From WHUA01 sp963711215 (GTDB taxonomy: Bacteria > Pseudomonadota > Alphaproteobacteria > UBA8366), in NCBI GenBank assembly GCA_963711215.1, contig CAVQDH010000013.1, forward strand, positions 434,001-498,000: a DNA stretch of 64,000 nt, in the 5' to 3' direction. Under the pieces are notes generated by a model that saw only the letters and a list, made by a program, of their open reading frames with translations, had not been told where the DNA came from and ran no database searches. The first letter of the stretch is position 1. Each line of letters begins with the position of its first letter. Shown piece after piece: positions 44,891 through 54,118 of this stretch. The position numbers were made by a program, and so were the translations under genes.

Positions 44891-45682
44891 CTAGTGCTGC
44901 GGGGCCGCCAGATCGCCGAAGGTGACCTTCTTGTAGGCCGGCACCTGGAAGGCGGCGGCGGGGAGCGTCGCGGTGCTGATCGATTTCAAGGTCCGTACCG
45001 TGCCGTTCGTGTAGTTCTTCATTTCGACCGGCATGCCTTTGAGGTCGGCCGGTATCGCGACCGCGGTCGAGGCGACGGCTGACGCCATGTTCCGCATCGT
45101 GTCGAACATCTTGATCATCGTGTCGTAGTCGGCCCGCGGCACCCCGGCATCGGTGCGCGACGCCAGGCAGACCTCGTGCACCGCCTTGCCGTTGCGCAGG
45201 ATGGAGAGGCGCTTGCAAGGAATGCCGTGGACGCGGCCGCTGCCGGCCGCCTTGGTGGTGAAGGTCGCGCTGGCCGCGGCGGCATCCGGCTGCATGATGG
45301 CGCCCATGCGCTTCTCCAGCATCGCGCGCTGCTCCGGCGGCATGTTCTTCATCTGCTTCTTGAGCTGCTCCATCATCGGGCCGAGCCGGGCCTGCATCGC
45401 CGCGCGCTGCTTGCGCATCGTTTCGGGATCCATCTCGGTGATCTGCTGGCGCGAGACGTCGACCAGGATCATGGTGCCCCGGGTGCCGTCGTAGAGCGCG
45501 TAGCGCCCGTCCTTCTTGAACTCCGACGCTTCCCAGCGGACCATCGGCCCTTTCACCGAGAAAGTCAGGCTCTCGTCGCCTTTGGCGCTTTCGTAGACCG
45601 CCTTGGTATCGGCGGATGCCGCGGCCGGAACGAGCAGGGCGAGGGCGGCGAGCGTCATCATGCGATAGTCGAGCGATGCCAT
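44891..45682 (-). CDS. Periplasmic DUF4412-like protein
   Basis: 263 residues with a signal peptide ending near AAASA. The mature protein has an early beta-sheet region (GDESLTFSVKGPMVRWE), a Met/Lys/Gln-rich helical hairpin (QARLGPMMEQLKKQMKNM) and a C-terminal beta part with single Cys residues. This follows the LolA/DUF4412-like fold pattern; role unknown. The start overlaps no neighbour and the gene stands alone. Confidence 0.65.
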   Translation of the reverse strand: MASLDYRMMTLAALALLVPAAASADTKAVYESAKGDESLTFSVKGPMVRWEASEFKKDGRYALYDGTRGTMILVDVSRQQITEMDPETMRKQRAAMQARLGPMMEQLKKQMKNMPPEQRAMLEKRMGAIMQPDAAAASATFTTKAAGSGRVHGIPCKRLSILRNGKAVHEVCLASRTDAGVPRADYDTMIKMFDTMRNMASAVASTAVAIPADLKGMPVEMKNYTNGTVRTLKSISTATLPAAAFQVPAYKKVTFGDLAAPQH

Positions 45683-46083
45683 GTCCGTTGGGTTCCTTCC
45701 TTGAGCGTGCGGTGCCGGGGTTGCCCTGCAAACTTACACCCGCGGCCCGCCGCCCGCCCAATACTATTGACGGCAGGCGCGGAAATGGGGCGCCGGATGA
45801 CCCAACCGGGGGTAGCGGGCGCGCCGCCGCACGTTGGCCGGGCCGGTCCCGCCTCGGCTCTGTGACGCCGGTCATTGGCCGGATCCGGACCGGCGGGTAA
45901 AAGGCGGCCGTCCGAGAGACGGGACTAGCCATCGCCGTATCAATTGGCGCCGCGCGCGGGTAACATTGTGAACACAAGGGTAACTGCTGACGTCATCCGC
46001 CGCCTCGATCAAAAAAGCAGCGTACAAGGAACTTGGATAGCGGGACGAAGGCCATTTCCGATCCCGCCGCGACGGTGCCAGCC
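45683..46083. other. Intergenic region before the FkbM gene
   Basis: High-G+C sequence to about 45960, then the base composition falls towards the FkbM gene. I find no gene, strong hairpin or recognisable promoter. Confidence 0.4.
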
Positions 46084-46896
46084 ATGCTCAACATATTTCG
46101 ACCGTTACCGTTCATCCTGGTCTCGACGAACCACGGAACAATGATCGTCAACCGAAACGATTACCGCATGACCGGTGAGGGTGCCGGCTACGGCGTCGGG
46201 TATCAGTTGTTGAACAGCTCAAGCTTTGACCAAGAAGAAGTCGACCTTGCACTCGCATTACTGGAGAAACGAAGAATACATTTTGGAAATGGCGTCACTG
46301 CTATTGATTGCGGCGCCAATATTGGGGTCCATACTATAGAATGGGCGCGGTTTATGTATAGTTGGGGAGAAGTAATTTCTTTTGAAGCGCAAGAAAAGAT
46401 TTTCTATGCCCTCGCCGGGAATGTCGCAATCAACAATTGCTTGAATGTAACGGCCAAGAATTGTGCGGTCGGTTCAAAATGTTCATCTATCGAAATTCCT
46501 GAACCGAATTATCTTATCACATCATCTTATGGAAGTCTTGAATTAAAGGAAAGCCAAAGGAACGAGTTTATTGGTCAGGAGATAGACTACAAGAAGACGA
46601 AGCCCGTTCCGCTCGTCTCGATCAATTCCCTGAACGTGAAGCGGCTGGATTTTATGAAGATAGATGTCGAAGGGATGGAAGAGGACGTATTGGCTGGAGC
46701 TAAGGTCTCGATCAAGAAATACAAACCAATAATGATGATAGAAACGATTAAGTCGGATAAAGAAAATATCGAAAATTTTCTCGATAACAGCGGCTATAAT
46801 ATTTATCCGATCGAAATAAATCTCCTCGCCATCCACAAGGATGACCCGACCTCCTATAATATTAAGCTCGAGAAGGATGGCCTGTGGCTGAACTAG
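46084..46896 (+). CDS. FkbM family methyltransferase, A+T-rich
   Basis: About 270 residues. The SAM-binding motif is AIDCGANIGVHTIEWARF, with EAQEKIFYALAGNV and the FkbM marker DFMKIDVEGMEEDVLAGA, then IMMIET. FkbM proteins O-methylate sugars or polyketides, often on surface polysaccharides. Codon use and G+C are clearly unlike the neighbours from about 46200 to 46890, which suggests recent horizontal transfer. The start is uncertain: ATG at 46084 is used; TTG at 46033 and an ATG in frame at 46141 are alternatives. No glycosyltransferase lies beside it. Confidence 0.85.
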   Translation: MLNIFRPLPFILVSTNHGTMIVNRNDYRMTGEGAGYGVGYQLLNSSSFDQEEVDLALALLEKRRIHFGNGVTAIDCGANIGVHTIEWARFMYSWGEVISFEAQEKIFYALAGNVAINNCLNVTAKNCAVGSKCSSIEIPEPNYLITSSYGSLELKESQRNEFIGQEIDYKKTKPVPLVSINSLNVKRLDFMKIDVEGMEEDVLAGAKVSIKKYKPIMMIETIKSDKENIENFLDNSGYNIYPIEINLLAIHKDDPTSYNIKLEKDGLWLN

Positions 46897-46963
46897 GAAG
46901 CGCCGAAGCCCGGCTGCACGGGTTGTTTCGGCCGCCGCTTACGCAGGAGGATCCCAAAGAAAC

Positions 46964-47203
46964 ATGACCCCGCAAGATCGCCTCCGCCTTTCCCGCGCCG
47001 TCAACCCGCTGATCCCACCGGTCGGCGACAAGCCCCGCATCCAGGGGCTTCAGGCCCAGGTGGAGGACCTGAAATACACCCTCAACAACCTGCTGCAATG
47101 CCTTGTCGCCAATGTCGATATGGCGCGTGAAGACAGGCCTGCGGCGCTGGTCGAGGACGCGCGCGCGGCGCTCCGCGCTGAGGTTGCCGACTATCTCGGC
47201 TGA
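46964..47203 (+). CDS. Small conserved-looking protein, unknown function
   Basis: 79 residues, soluble, predicted helical (QAQVEDLKYTLNNLLQCLV), no signal peptide. Clean start ATG at 46964, stop before the amine oxidase gene. It is 67 bases after FkbM but returns to the normal base composition of the region. Not recognised. Confidence 0.55.
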   Translation: MTPQDRLRLSRAVNPLIPPVGDKPRIQGLQAQVEDLKYTLNNLLQCLVANVDMAREDRPAALVEDARAALRAEVADYLG

Positions 47204-47305
47204 GCGCGCTTTCGCCCGCCTCGAGGACCCGCCCGCGGGCGAATTTAGGGCTTGACGGAAACGCCCCCCTGCCGAAGTCATTGCAGGTGCATAGGGGGCG
47301 GATCC

Positions 47306-48622
47306 ATGACCCAGGCTCTGTCCGATTACGATATCGCCATCGTCGGCGCCGGCGCCGCCGGGCTCGCCGCCGCCCGCACCGCATGCGGTCTGGGCCTGCG
47401 CACGGTCGTGCTCGAGGCGAAGGATCGGGTGGGCGGGCGCGCCTATACCGAAAGCGCCTCGCTCGGCGTGCCCTTCGACCATGGCTGCCGCTGGCTGCAT
47501 TCGGCAAGCCGTAACCCCTTCGTCGGCATCGCGCGCAGCCTCGGCTATGCGCCGTTCGTCGAGCAGCGGGTGCGCCAGGTGTTTCTCGGCGACCGCCGGA
47601 CCAACGACGCCGAGACGGCGGAGTGGGCCGATTTCGCGCAGCGCAATTTCAAGGCGATCGAGAAGGCGGGCAATGCCGGCTTCGACGTGCCGGCGTCGGA
47701 GGTCATCGAGCGCGGCGGGCGCTGGTCGGCGCTGTTCGACGCCTGGTGCGCGATGATGACCGCCTTCAACACCGATGCGGTCTCGACCCTCGACTACGCG
47801 CGCTACGTCGACACCAAGGAGAACTGGGTGGTGCCGCAGGGCTTCGGCGCGCTGATCGCCGAATATGGCGCGGGCTTGCCGGTGACCCTCCGCGCGCCGG
47901 TCAGCCGCGTCGCCTGGGGCGGCCCGCGCGTCACGCTGGAGACGCCGCACGGCACGGTCGAGGCGCGCGCCGCGATCCTCACCGTGTCGACCGCCGTGCT
48001 CGCGGGCGGCGCGATCCGTTTCGACCCGGCGCTGCCGGACTGGAAACAGTCGGCGATCGAGGCGGTGCCGATGGGGGCGGCCAACAAGATCGCCTTCGCC
48101 GTCCGCCGCGACGTGTTCGGCGACCCGGCCGGGCGCTTCTCGATCTTCTCCTCGGACAAGGCGGACGCGATGCATTTCCACGTCCGGCCCTGCGGCGACC
48201 CGGTGGTCGGCGCCTATGTCGGCGGCCGGGTCTGCGACGCGCTGGAAAAGGACGGGCCGGAAGCCATGAAGGCGCTGGCGCTGGAACGGCTGAAGGCGAT
48301 CTTCGGCGCCGATATCGAAAAGGAGATCACCGGCTCGGTCGCCACCGGCTGGCGCGGCGACCCCGCGATCGGCGGCGGCTATTCATTGGCCCGCCCGGGC
48401 CAGGCGCACCGCCGCGCCGACCTGGCGACGCCGCTCGCCGACCGGCTGTTCTTCGCCGGCGAGGCGACGCATATCGACTTCTATTCGACCGCGCACGGCG
48501 CCTATTTCAGCGGCGTCGCGGCGGCGGAGACGGCGGCGGCGGTGCTGGGGGCTTCGCACGACGGAAAGTTGACCGGCCGCGGCGGCCTTGACGATTGCCC
48601 CCCCGGACAAGCCGGGGAGTGA
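47306..48622 (+). CDS. FAD-dependent amine oxidase / NAD(P)-binding flavoprotein
   Basis: 438 residues. The N-terminal dinucleotide motif is DIAIVGAGAAGLAAA with EAKDRVGGRAYT, and the C-terminal FAD site is LFFAGEATHIDFYSTAHGAYFSG, as in monoamine/polyamine oxidases. The catalytic Lys of classical amine oxidases is not obvious. The last residues PPGQAGE and the stop fall inside a palindromic intergenic repeat, as in the RND pump gene. The ATG is at 47306. Substrate unknown. Confidence 0.92.
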   Translation: MTQALSDYDIAIVGAGAAGLAAARTACGLGLRTVVLEAKDRVGGRAYTESASLGVPFDHGCRWLHSASRNPFVGIARSLGYAPFVEQRVRQVFLGDRRTNDAETAEWADFAQRNFKAIEKAGNAGFDVPASEVIERGGRWSALFDAWCAMMTAFNTDAVSTLDYARYVDTKENWVVPQGFGALIAEYGAGLPVTLRAPVSRVAWGGPRVTLETPHGTVEARAAILTVSTAVLAGGAIRFDPALPDWKQSAIEAVPMGAANKIAFAVRRDVFGDPAGRFSIFSSDKADAMHFHVRPCGDPVVGAYVGGRVCDALEKDGPEAMKALALERLKAIFGADIEKEITGSVATGWRGDPAIGGGYSLARPGQAHRRADLATPLADRLFFAGEATHIDFYSTAHGAYFSGVAAAETAAAVLGASHDGKLTGRGGLDDCPPGQAGE

Positions 48623-48677
48623 CGATTTCTATTCAGCAGCAATCCCTTAGCGTCATGCCACGGCTTGTCCGTGGCAT
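48601..48677. repeat. Two palindromic intergenic repeats
   Basis: Hairpin 48601-48616 (CCCCGG/CCGGGG, followed by GAGTGACG) supplies the stop of the amine oxidase; hairpin 48655-48677 (ATGCCACGG/CCGTGGCAT, loop CTTGT) follows. Same family as 31519. Confidence 0.8.
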
Positions 48678-48735
48678 CCAGCGGCAAGCACTGGCGGTGC
48701 GCTAATTTACCCGTAGCGTGGCCGAAAGGGCGTCC

Positions 48736-49789
48736 CTACGCCGCCGCCTTCTTCTGGAACTCGGGCGCGACCTTTTCCATGAACAGGCGGATGCTGTTGG
48801 CGGCCACGTCGTAAGGCATCGGGCCGATGCGGAAGGTCAGGATCAGGCCGCCGACGCCGATCCTGTCGATCTTGGCGATCTCCTCGGCGACCGTGGCGGG
48901 CGAGCCGCAGAGCACGGCGTATTGCGCCTCGCTGCGGGCCGGCGCGCCGGCGCTTTCCTTCTTCAGGTAAAGGCCCTGTTCCTCGTAAACCTTCTTGCGC
49001 ATCGCCATGCGGAATTCCGTCTGGGTCTTGAAGGCGGGCAGGGCGAGGCTGCTCCGCCTCCGCGTCCGTCTCGGCGACGAAGATGTTGCGCCAGACCCAG
49101 CTCTCTTCGACGTTCTTCGCCACGGCCTCCTCGTCATAGCCGCTCTCGCGCAGCGTCTTGCGGTAGAGGTCCATGCGGTGCTTGGTGACCTCGTTGGTCT
49201 GGATGTTCATCATGAAGGGCCGCCCGGCGCGCGCCATGCCGAGCATCAATTCCTCGCCCGAGCAGGCGCGGATGACGTAAGGATGCGGCTTGGTATAGGG
49301 CCGCGGGCGCAGCATCGGCAGCTTGATGTCCCAGAACTTGCCCTTGTGCTCGAAATTCTCCGTCGTCCAGGCCTTGATCATGATGTCTTCGGACTCGATC
49401 AGGCGCTCCTGCGCCTCGGCCGGGTCGATGCCGTAGCCCTGGTAGTCGTAAATGTTGTAGGCGGTGCCGCGGCCGAGCCCGACCACCAGCCGGCCGTGGC
49501 TGATGTTGTCGATCAGCGCCATCTGCTCGGCCATGCGGATCGGGTGGTGCAGCGACATCTGCGCGACCGCGAAGCCGATGTGGATCTGCTTGGTGCAGGT
49601 CGCCAGCGCGGCGGCGAAGGACACCGGGTCGACATAGGCGCAGATGCCGTCGAAATGATGCTCGGCGAGCCACAGCATCTCCATGCCGAGCTGGTCGCAG
49701 AGCTGCCCTTCGCGCAGCACCTCGTCGATGACCTGTCCGTCCTTCGCGGGATCCATCGAGGCCGGGAACATGAAGTTGCTGAAACGCAT
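48736..49789 (-). CDS. Luciferase-like (LLM) flavin-dependent monooxygenase/reductase (one frame break)
   Basis: About 350 residues, FMN/F420-type TIM barrel. It shows MLWLAEHHFDGICAYVDP, AVAQMSLHHPIRMAEQMALIDNIS, GRLVVGLGRGTA and ILTFRIGPMPYD. The frame breaks near 49050; dropping one base of the CC pair (GG on the coding strand) links AEA with SLALPAFKTQTEF. The ATG is at 49787-49789; 41 bases upstream lies the stop of a GntR regulator in the same direction, so the regulator probably controls this gene. Substrate unknown. Confidence 0.9.
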
Positions 49790-49830
49790 CGTTAATCCTT
49801 TCCATGCCGCGGCCCGGGAGAGGCGCGGCG

Positions 49831-50523
49831 TTAGCTGTCCGTCTTGTCGCGCGCGCTGAGAAATCGTTCCTTGCCGGCGAGCATGTGGCGCTCCAGCTCG
49901 GCGCCCGCGCGCGCCGGGTCGCGCGCCGTCAGCGCCGCCAGGATCTGCCGGTGCTCGCGGTTCGAGACATGCAGGCCGCCGGCCGTGATCAGGCTGCGGT
50001 GGCGGTAGAGCCGCAGCTCCTTCGCCAGGCCTTCGCAGACCGCGCGCAGCCGGTCGTTTTCCGTGTAGTCGACGATGCGGTCGTGGAACTCGACGTTGTG
50101 CGCGTAGTAGGCCGCGGTGTCGCCGTCGCGCTCGGCCGCGTCCATGCGCTCGACCAGGTCGCCGAGCGTGCCGAGCTGCGCGTCGGTGATGCGCCGGGCC
50201 AGCGTCTCGCCGGCCAGGCGCATCAGGCTCGCCCGCACGTCGTAGACGTCGGACGCCTCCTTGGCGGAGATCGCCCGCACGAAGAAGCCGCGATTGACGA
50301 TGGCGGTCAGCAGCCCGCTTTCGACGAGGCCGCGGCACGCCTCGCGAATCGGGCCGCGGCTGATGCCGAGCTCATGCGCCAGCGCGTTCTCGTTGATCCG
50401 GTCGCCGGCGCCGTACTCGCCGAACAGGATGCGCCGCTCGATCTCGTCCTGCAGCGCAGCGGAGAGCGAACGGGAGCGCAGAAGATGCAACGTGTCCTGA
50501 AATCGGGACAAGGCGGAATCCAT
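49831..50523 (-). CDS. GntR family regulator, FadR/FCD subfamily
   Basis: About 230 residues. The N-terminal winged helix has IERRILFGEYGAGDRINENALAHELGISRGPIREACRGL; the C-terminal FCD domain has the metal-ligand set D...E.H..H pattern (NVEFHDRIVD, SNREHRQIL, LERHM). FCD regulators sense organic acids. Starts at 50568 or 50523 are both ATG. A dyad AATTGTCAACAATT lies just upstream and fits the TNGTNNACNA operator style of this subfamily, so autoregulation and control of the LLM gene are likely. Confidence 0.92.
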   Translation of the reverse strand: MDSALSRFQDTLHLLRSRSLSAALQDEIERRILFGEYGAGDRINENALAHELGISRGPIREACRGLVESGLLTAIVNRGFFVRAISAKEASDVYDVRASLMRLAGETLARRITDAQLGTLGDLVERMDAAERDGDTAAYYAHNVEFHDRIVDYTENDRLRAVCEGLAKELRLYRHRSLITAGGLHVSNREHRQILAALTARDPARAGAELERHMLAGKERFLSARDKTDS

Positions 50524-50584
50524 ATCGCGTGAGGTTGCCGCCGGAACGGCGGCGCATAAGACAATCATCGCGGCGATGGGTGTA

Positions 50585-50598
50585 AATTGTCAACAATT
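50585..50598. promoter_or_regulatory. Predicted FCD-GntR operator
   Basis: AATTGTCAACAATT has perfect AATTGT/ACAATT arms and lies 62 bases upstream of the chosen GntR start. Confidence 0.6.
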
Positions 50599-50666
50599 GA
50601 AAAAGGATCATGAGGCGGCAGCGGGTTAGAAAGCGCATCGCGAGAACAACCGTGGCCGAAAAACAA

Positions 50667-50706
50667 GCCCCCGCTGCGAGGCCTCTTTACGGGCGGCAGC
50701 GGGGGC
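50667..50706 (-). terminator. Rho-independent terminator
   Basis: An 11-bp perfect stem (GCCCCCGCTGC/GCAGCGGGGGC), followed on the minus strand by TTGTTTTTC. It lies 154 bases downstream of the 36-aa membrane protein gene. Confidence 0.65.
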
Positions 50707-50859
50707 GTCGCACGCTCTCTCCCCTCTCCAAGGGCGCCGAAACGTCAAATCTTCCTGGATGTATTACGGCAAAACAATCGCCGGCGGGCAACCACCCACC
50801 CGTACGACGACCATTGGTTTAGTAGAGGACGGGACCGCAGCCCGTCCGCTTCGGTGCGG

Positions 50860-50970
50860 CTATTCGCGGCGCCGCTTGTCTTCGGTCGCGGATGCGGCGC
50901 CGATGACCGCCAGGAAGGAGATGAACGTGACAATGGCCAAGGCCAGATAGGCGATCTCGCCGTCGGTCAT
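50860..50970 (-). CDS. Very small (36-aa) single-pass membrane protein
   Basis: Encodes MTDGEIAYLALAIVTF and continues through one hydrophobic helix (ISFLAVIGAASA) to a charged end EDKRRRE. The helix and basic cytoplasmic tail make it a plausible membrane micro-protein. The ATG at 50968-50970 has GGGAGGG six bases upstream. A terminator lies downstream. Function unknown; similar tiny membrane proteins accompany respiratory or transport complexes elsewhere, but no such partner is adjacent. Confidence 0.7.
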   Translation of the reverse strand: MTDGEIAYLALAIVTFISFLAVIGAASATEDKRRRE

Positions 50971-51232
50971 GGAATACCCTCCCATTTTCTCCCCAATTCA
51001 CATGGCTGCGCCTTTTTACGAGTCGCGTCCCGACAGGGATCGATTGGAGTTGCCGAACCAAAGCAAACCCTGCCGGGACGCTGGCGCATGTGGGATCTGT
51101 GAGGCATACAGTCCCGATACAAACCTACGATCGGGCGGGTCCGTAGGAATTGATCCAAGTCAAAAGCGGCGCAAAATACTGCGATTGGGGAATGCCGGGG
51201 AGGCTGCCGGCGCACCCGGCGGCCAAGAGGGC

Positions 51233-52138
51233 CTAGCGGTCGCCGCCCTGGATGATATTCATCCAGTTCCGTTCGCCGATATCGCAGGGCGGGCCCTGGC
51301 GCCTGTCTTCGGTCGCGGCCGCGGGCCACAGCGGCCACGGCCCGGAGGCCGCTTGCATCCCGCCGGCGGGTCCCGGCGCCGGGCTCGCGACTTCGAGGAT
51401 CAGCTTCTTGCGGATGGCGCGGGCAAAATCGCCGAAGCCGCGGGCGACAACGTAGAAGGCGCCCGGGCCGCCGATCACGCAGTCGCGGTAGAACAGGTCG
51501 AGATCCGGATTCGAAGGGTGGCTGGTGCCGCTCGGGTCGCCCATGATGGGCAGGCCGTTGATGACGATGCCTTGCTTGACCGCGGCGTCGCGCGCCTCGG
51601 TGACGAGACGGCCGTAGTTGTTGGCGCCGTCGCCCGAGATGTCGATGACCCGCCGCGTGCCGTCATAGTCATTGGCGGCGAAACGCGGCACCGAGAAGTC
51701 GATGGCCCCGCTGACCGACGTCCGGTGCGCCGTCTCGATGGGCTGGGCGGCGAGCCGGGCGACGAAGGTCTTGGCGCTTTCCATGCCGTCGATCAGGCTC
51801 CAGTCCACCACCACCTTGTAATATTCCAGGCCGGCCCACTCGGCATAGGTGACGGCGATCCGGCCGGCGGCGCCCGCCTTGATGGCCCGGATCACCTCCG
51901 GGCTGACGAGCGCTTGCGCATATCCCTGGCGCTGAAGCTGGGCTTCGTCCGGATCGATGCTGCCGGATACGTCGACCGCCAGGATGAGCTCGAGGTCGAC
52001 CGGCTGGCCGGCGATCGCGCCGGCGGCAATGAGCGGCTGCAGCAGGGCAAGGGCCGCCAGCCAGGCGGCCGCCGCCGCGATCGGGCCGCGGCAGGCACGC
52101 GACGACTTCCGCACGGCGAGGCGCGTCAGGTCGAACAT
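51233..52138 (-). CDS. Secreted DUF1194 protein with a VWA-like domain
   Basis: 301 residues. After a Tat/Sec-like hydrophobic start (AAAAAWLAALALLQPLIAAG) the protein has LELILAVDVSGSIDPDEAQLQ, the MIDAS metal-ion site of von Willebrand A domains, then RTSVSGAIDFSVPRF and RRVIDISGDGANNYG. A loop with single Cys (YRDCVIGG) and a Pro/Ala-rich C-terminus follow. DUF1194 proteins are alphaproteobacterial; role unknown, metal-dependent adhesion is plausible. It is divergent from the cytochrome c gene. Confidence 0.9.
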   Translation of the reverse strand: MFDLTRLAVRKSSRACRGPIAAAAAWLAALALLQPLIAAGAIAGQPVDLELILAVDVSGSIDPDEAQLQRQGYAQALVSPEVIRAIKAGAAGRIAVTYAEWAGLEYYKVVVDWSLIDGMESAKTFVARLAAQPIETAHRTSVSGAIDFSVPRFAANDYDGTRRVIDISGDGANNYGRLVTEARDAAVKQGIVINGLPIMGDPSGTSHPSNPDLDLFYRDCVIGGPGAFYVVARGFGDFARAIRKKLILEVASPAPGPAGGMQAASGPWPLWPAAATEDRRQGPPCDIGERNWMNIIQGGDR

Positions 52139-52305
52139 CGTCCGTCCTCGATCCTATGAGGATGATCGACGGTAGCACGGCGGCTCCGTCGCCGCACGCG
52201 GAACTCGGGCGCCGCGCGGCGTGGCGATTTCCCTTGATGCGAATCAATGTTAGATCGGCGGGCCGGGCGCTAGCATGTGCCGGTGGCAGAACGAGGGGTG
52301 TTGGA

Positions 52306-52875
52306 ATGGTAGCGAGGAGCGGCAGCGCGTCCGGCCGGATCATCCGCCGGTCGGCGTCGGTTGTGGTTCTATGCGTCGGCCTGCTGGTTTGCGCCGGTGC
52401 GGGCAGTGCGGGCGCGGCGTCTCCGGCGAAGGAGACCTTGAACAAGGCGGCGGTGGACAATGCGGCAGGGGACGAAGCGACGGGTCCGCGGCTCGTCGTG
52501 CCGATGCTCGACCCGGAGAAGGGCAAGCGGCTGTTCGTCGAAAAGGGCTGCGTCCTCTGTCATTCGGTCAACAAGGTCGGCGGCGCCGCCGGACCGGCGC
52601 TCGACGCCCCGGAGGGCGGGCGCTATCTCGATCTGACCGAGTTCATGGCGCGCATGTGGCGCGGCGCCTTCGCGATGATCGACCTGCAGGGCATGGAGCT
52701 GGGCTACCAGCTCGACTTCACCGGCGAGGAGCTCGGCAACATCGCGGCCTTTCTGTCGGATTCGGCCTTGCAGAAGCGCTTCACGGACAAGGACGTCCCC
52801 GACCTGATCCGCGACATGTTCATCCGCGAGCCCTATGACATGGGCGAAGGGCTGAAGATGCCCGGGCAGAAATAA
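52306..52875 (+). CDS. Monohaem cytochrome c, class I type
   Basis: 189 residues. The signal peptide (SVVVLCVGLLVCAGAGSAGA) is followed by an extended linker, the haem site CVLCH near residue 84, and Met residues in FMARMWRG or ELGYQLDF that could be the sixth ligand. The ATG at 52306 has GAGGGG upstream. A soluble periplasmic electron carrier is most likely. No oxidase or dehydrogenase partner is adjacent. Confidence 0.9.
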   Translation: MVARSGSASGRIIRRSASVVVLCVGLLVCAGAGSAGAASPAKETLNKAAVDNAAGDEATGPRLVVPMLDPEKGKRLFVEKGCVLCHSVNKVGGAAGPALDAPEGGRYLDLTEFMARMWRGAFAMIDLQGMELGYQLDFTGEELGNIAAFLSDSALQKRFTDKDVPDLIRDMFIREPYDMGEGLKMPGQK

Positions 52876-53193
52876 GCACCCGCCAAAAGGCACGGTCCGT
52901 CTGATGCGGCGTCCCGTCGGCGGCGGCGAGGCGTCCCGGCGCTTGCGGGCGCCCTGCGGCGGCAGCCGCCGCGTGTATGCATGCGGTTTTCTCTCCCATA
53001 AATATATCCATGGTAAAATTCACAATAATGGCTAGCTATATATTTGGTAAATAAATTATGATCTAAGATATTTATTCGATGAAATATATGAGGATTACGA
53101 GAATTTATCGTAAATGAAAAAAATTCATTATCAATTTTCTATGTTTTATCTATCATTTTCATGATGGGAGGGGAGCTTGAGCAGAGGGAGCGG
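52876..53193. promoter_or_regulatory. A+T-rich island (about 20% G+C) upstream of pseudo-receiver copy 2
   Basis: 53041-53160 has 24 G+C in 120 bases by hand count. It contains AATTATGATCTA at 53054-53065, shared in inverted form with 54975-54988 and in part with 40864-40874. No gene is supported between 52876 and 53193. Confidence 0.7.
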
Positions 53194-53859
53194 ATGTCTC
53201 AAGCGCCCGTGTTTCTTGTTGGTGGCAGCGACTTGTTTCGGCGTGGACTGAGAGGGTTTCTCGAGGGGACGGCGTTCGAGGCGGTCGGTGAGTTCACCAG
53301 ATACCAGGATTGTGTGGCGGCCGCCGGTGACGCGCCGGCGCCGGCGCTGATCGTCTATGTTTCGTCCGGGGTCATCGAGGAGACCGCCAGCGCGGTCGAT
53401 GCCCTGCTCGGCGCGTATGACGCCGCGCGCCTGCTGCTGCTGTCCTCCAAGATGTCGGTAGAGGAGCTCGGCGCCTGCCTGCGGATGGGCGCGCGCGGCT
53501 ATCTGCTGAACACCATCTCCAAGGACGCGCTGATCCATTCGCTCGCCCTGATCGGGCTGGGCGAGACGGTCTTTCCGTCCGATCTGGCCCATGCCCTGAT
53601 GTCGGGCGGCGAGCCGCTCGCCGACACGCCCGAATCCCGTAAGCTGGCGGACCTGACGATGCGCGAGGGCGATATCCTGAAATGCCTGACCGAGGGGCTG
53701 TCCAACAAGCAGATCGCCCGGCGCCTCGGCATCCGGGAAGCGACCGTGAAGATCCATGTGAAGTCGCTGATCGGCAAGCTCGGCGTCGCGAACCGGACCC
53801 AGGCGGCGCTTTGGGGCGTTCGCGCCGGCGTCGGCAGGCGGTCGAGCTCGGTCGCCTGA
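53194..53859 (+). CDS. LuxR-type regulator with an aspartate-less (pseudo) receiver domain, copy 2
   Basis: 221 residues, a clear paralogue of the protein at 40051. The acidic pair is replaced (VFLVGGSDLFRRGL) and the phosphoacceptor strand reads IVYVSSGV. The shared ARGYLLNTISKDALIHSLALIGLGETVFPS links it to copy 1. The helix-turn-helix is LTMREGDILKCLTEGLSNKQIARR, LGIREATVKIHVKSL. The ATG at 53194 is used because MSQ matches copy 1; ATG at 53161 is also in frame, but the strong GGGAGGGGAG lies after it. It is followed 259 bases later by a Flp-like pilin gene. Confidence 0.9.
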   Translation: MSQAPVFLVGGSDLFRRGLRGFLEGTAFEAVGEFTRYQDCVAAAGDAPAPALIVYVSSGVIEETASAVDALLGAYDAARLLLLSSKMSVEELGACLRMGARGYLLNTISKDALIHSLALIGLGETVFPSDLAHALMSGGEPLADTPESRKLADLTMREGDILKCLTEGLSNKQIARRLGIREATVKIHVKSLIGKLGVANRTQAALWGVRAGVGRRSSSVA

Positions 53860-54118
53860 CGCCGCCGCCGCGCGCCGGCGCCGGCCGGATGCGCCGCGCC
53901 GTCCGAAAGGGATAGCGCTAAATCCCTGATACTGCCTCTGGCTCATTCCTATCCCTCTGATACCTTACCTCTTGCGGGCAGCGATCCGGATCAATATCGG
54001 ACGCCGCCGGCAGGAGAGGGCAACGCATTCCATTCCTGACGGCGGGGGAAAAGCCCCGGAAAAACAGGCGGCGTCGCAAGACGCCGTGGCAGGAACAAGA
54101 CGAGTCAGGAGAGGTAGG

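Larger units (their letters stand above)
50524..50859. other. Intergenic region upstream of the GntR gene
   Basis: It holds the GntR operator (50585-50598) and the terminator of the small membrane protein gene (50667-50706). From 50710 to 50859 I see only a weak hairpin (GGACGGG/CCCGTCC, 50827-50847) and no gene. Confidence 0.5.
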
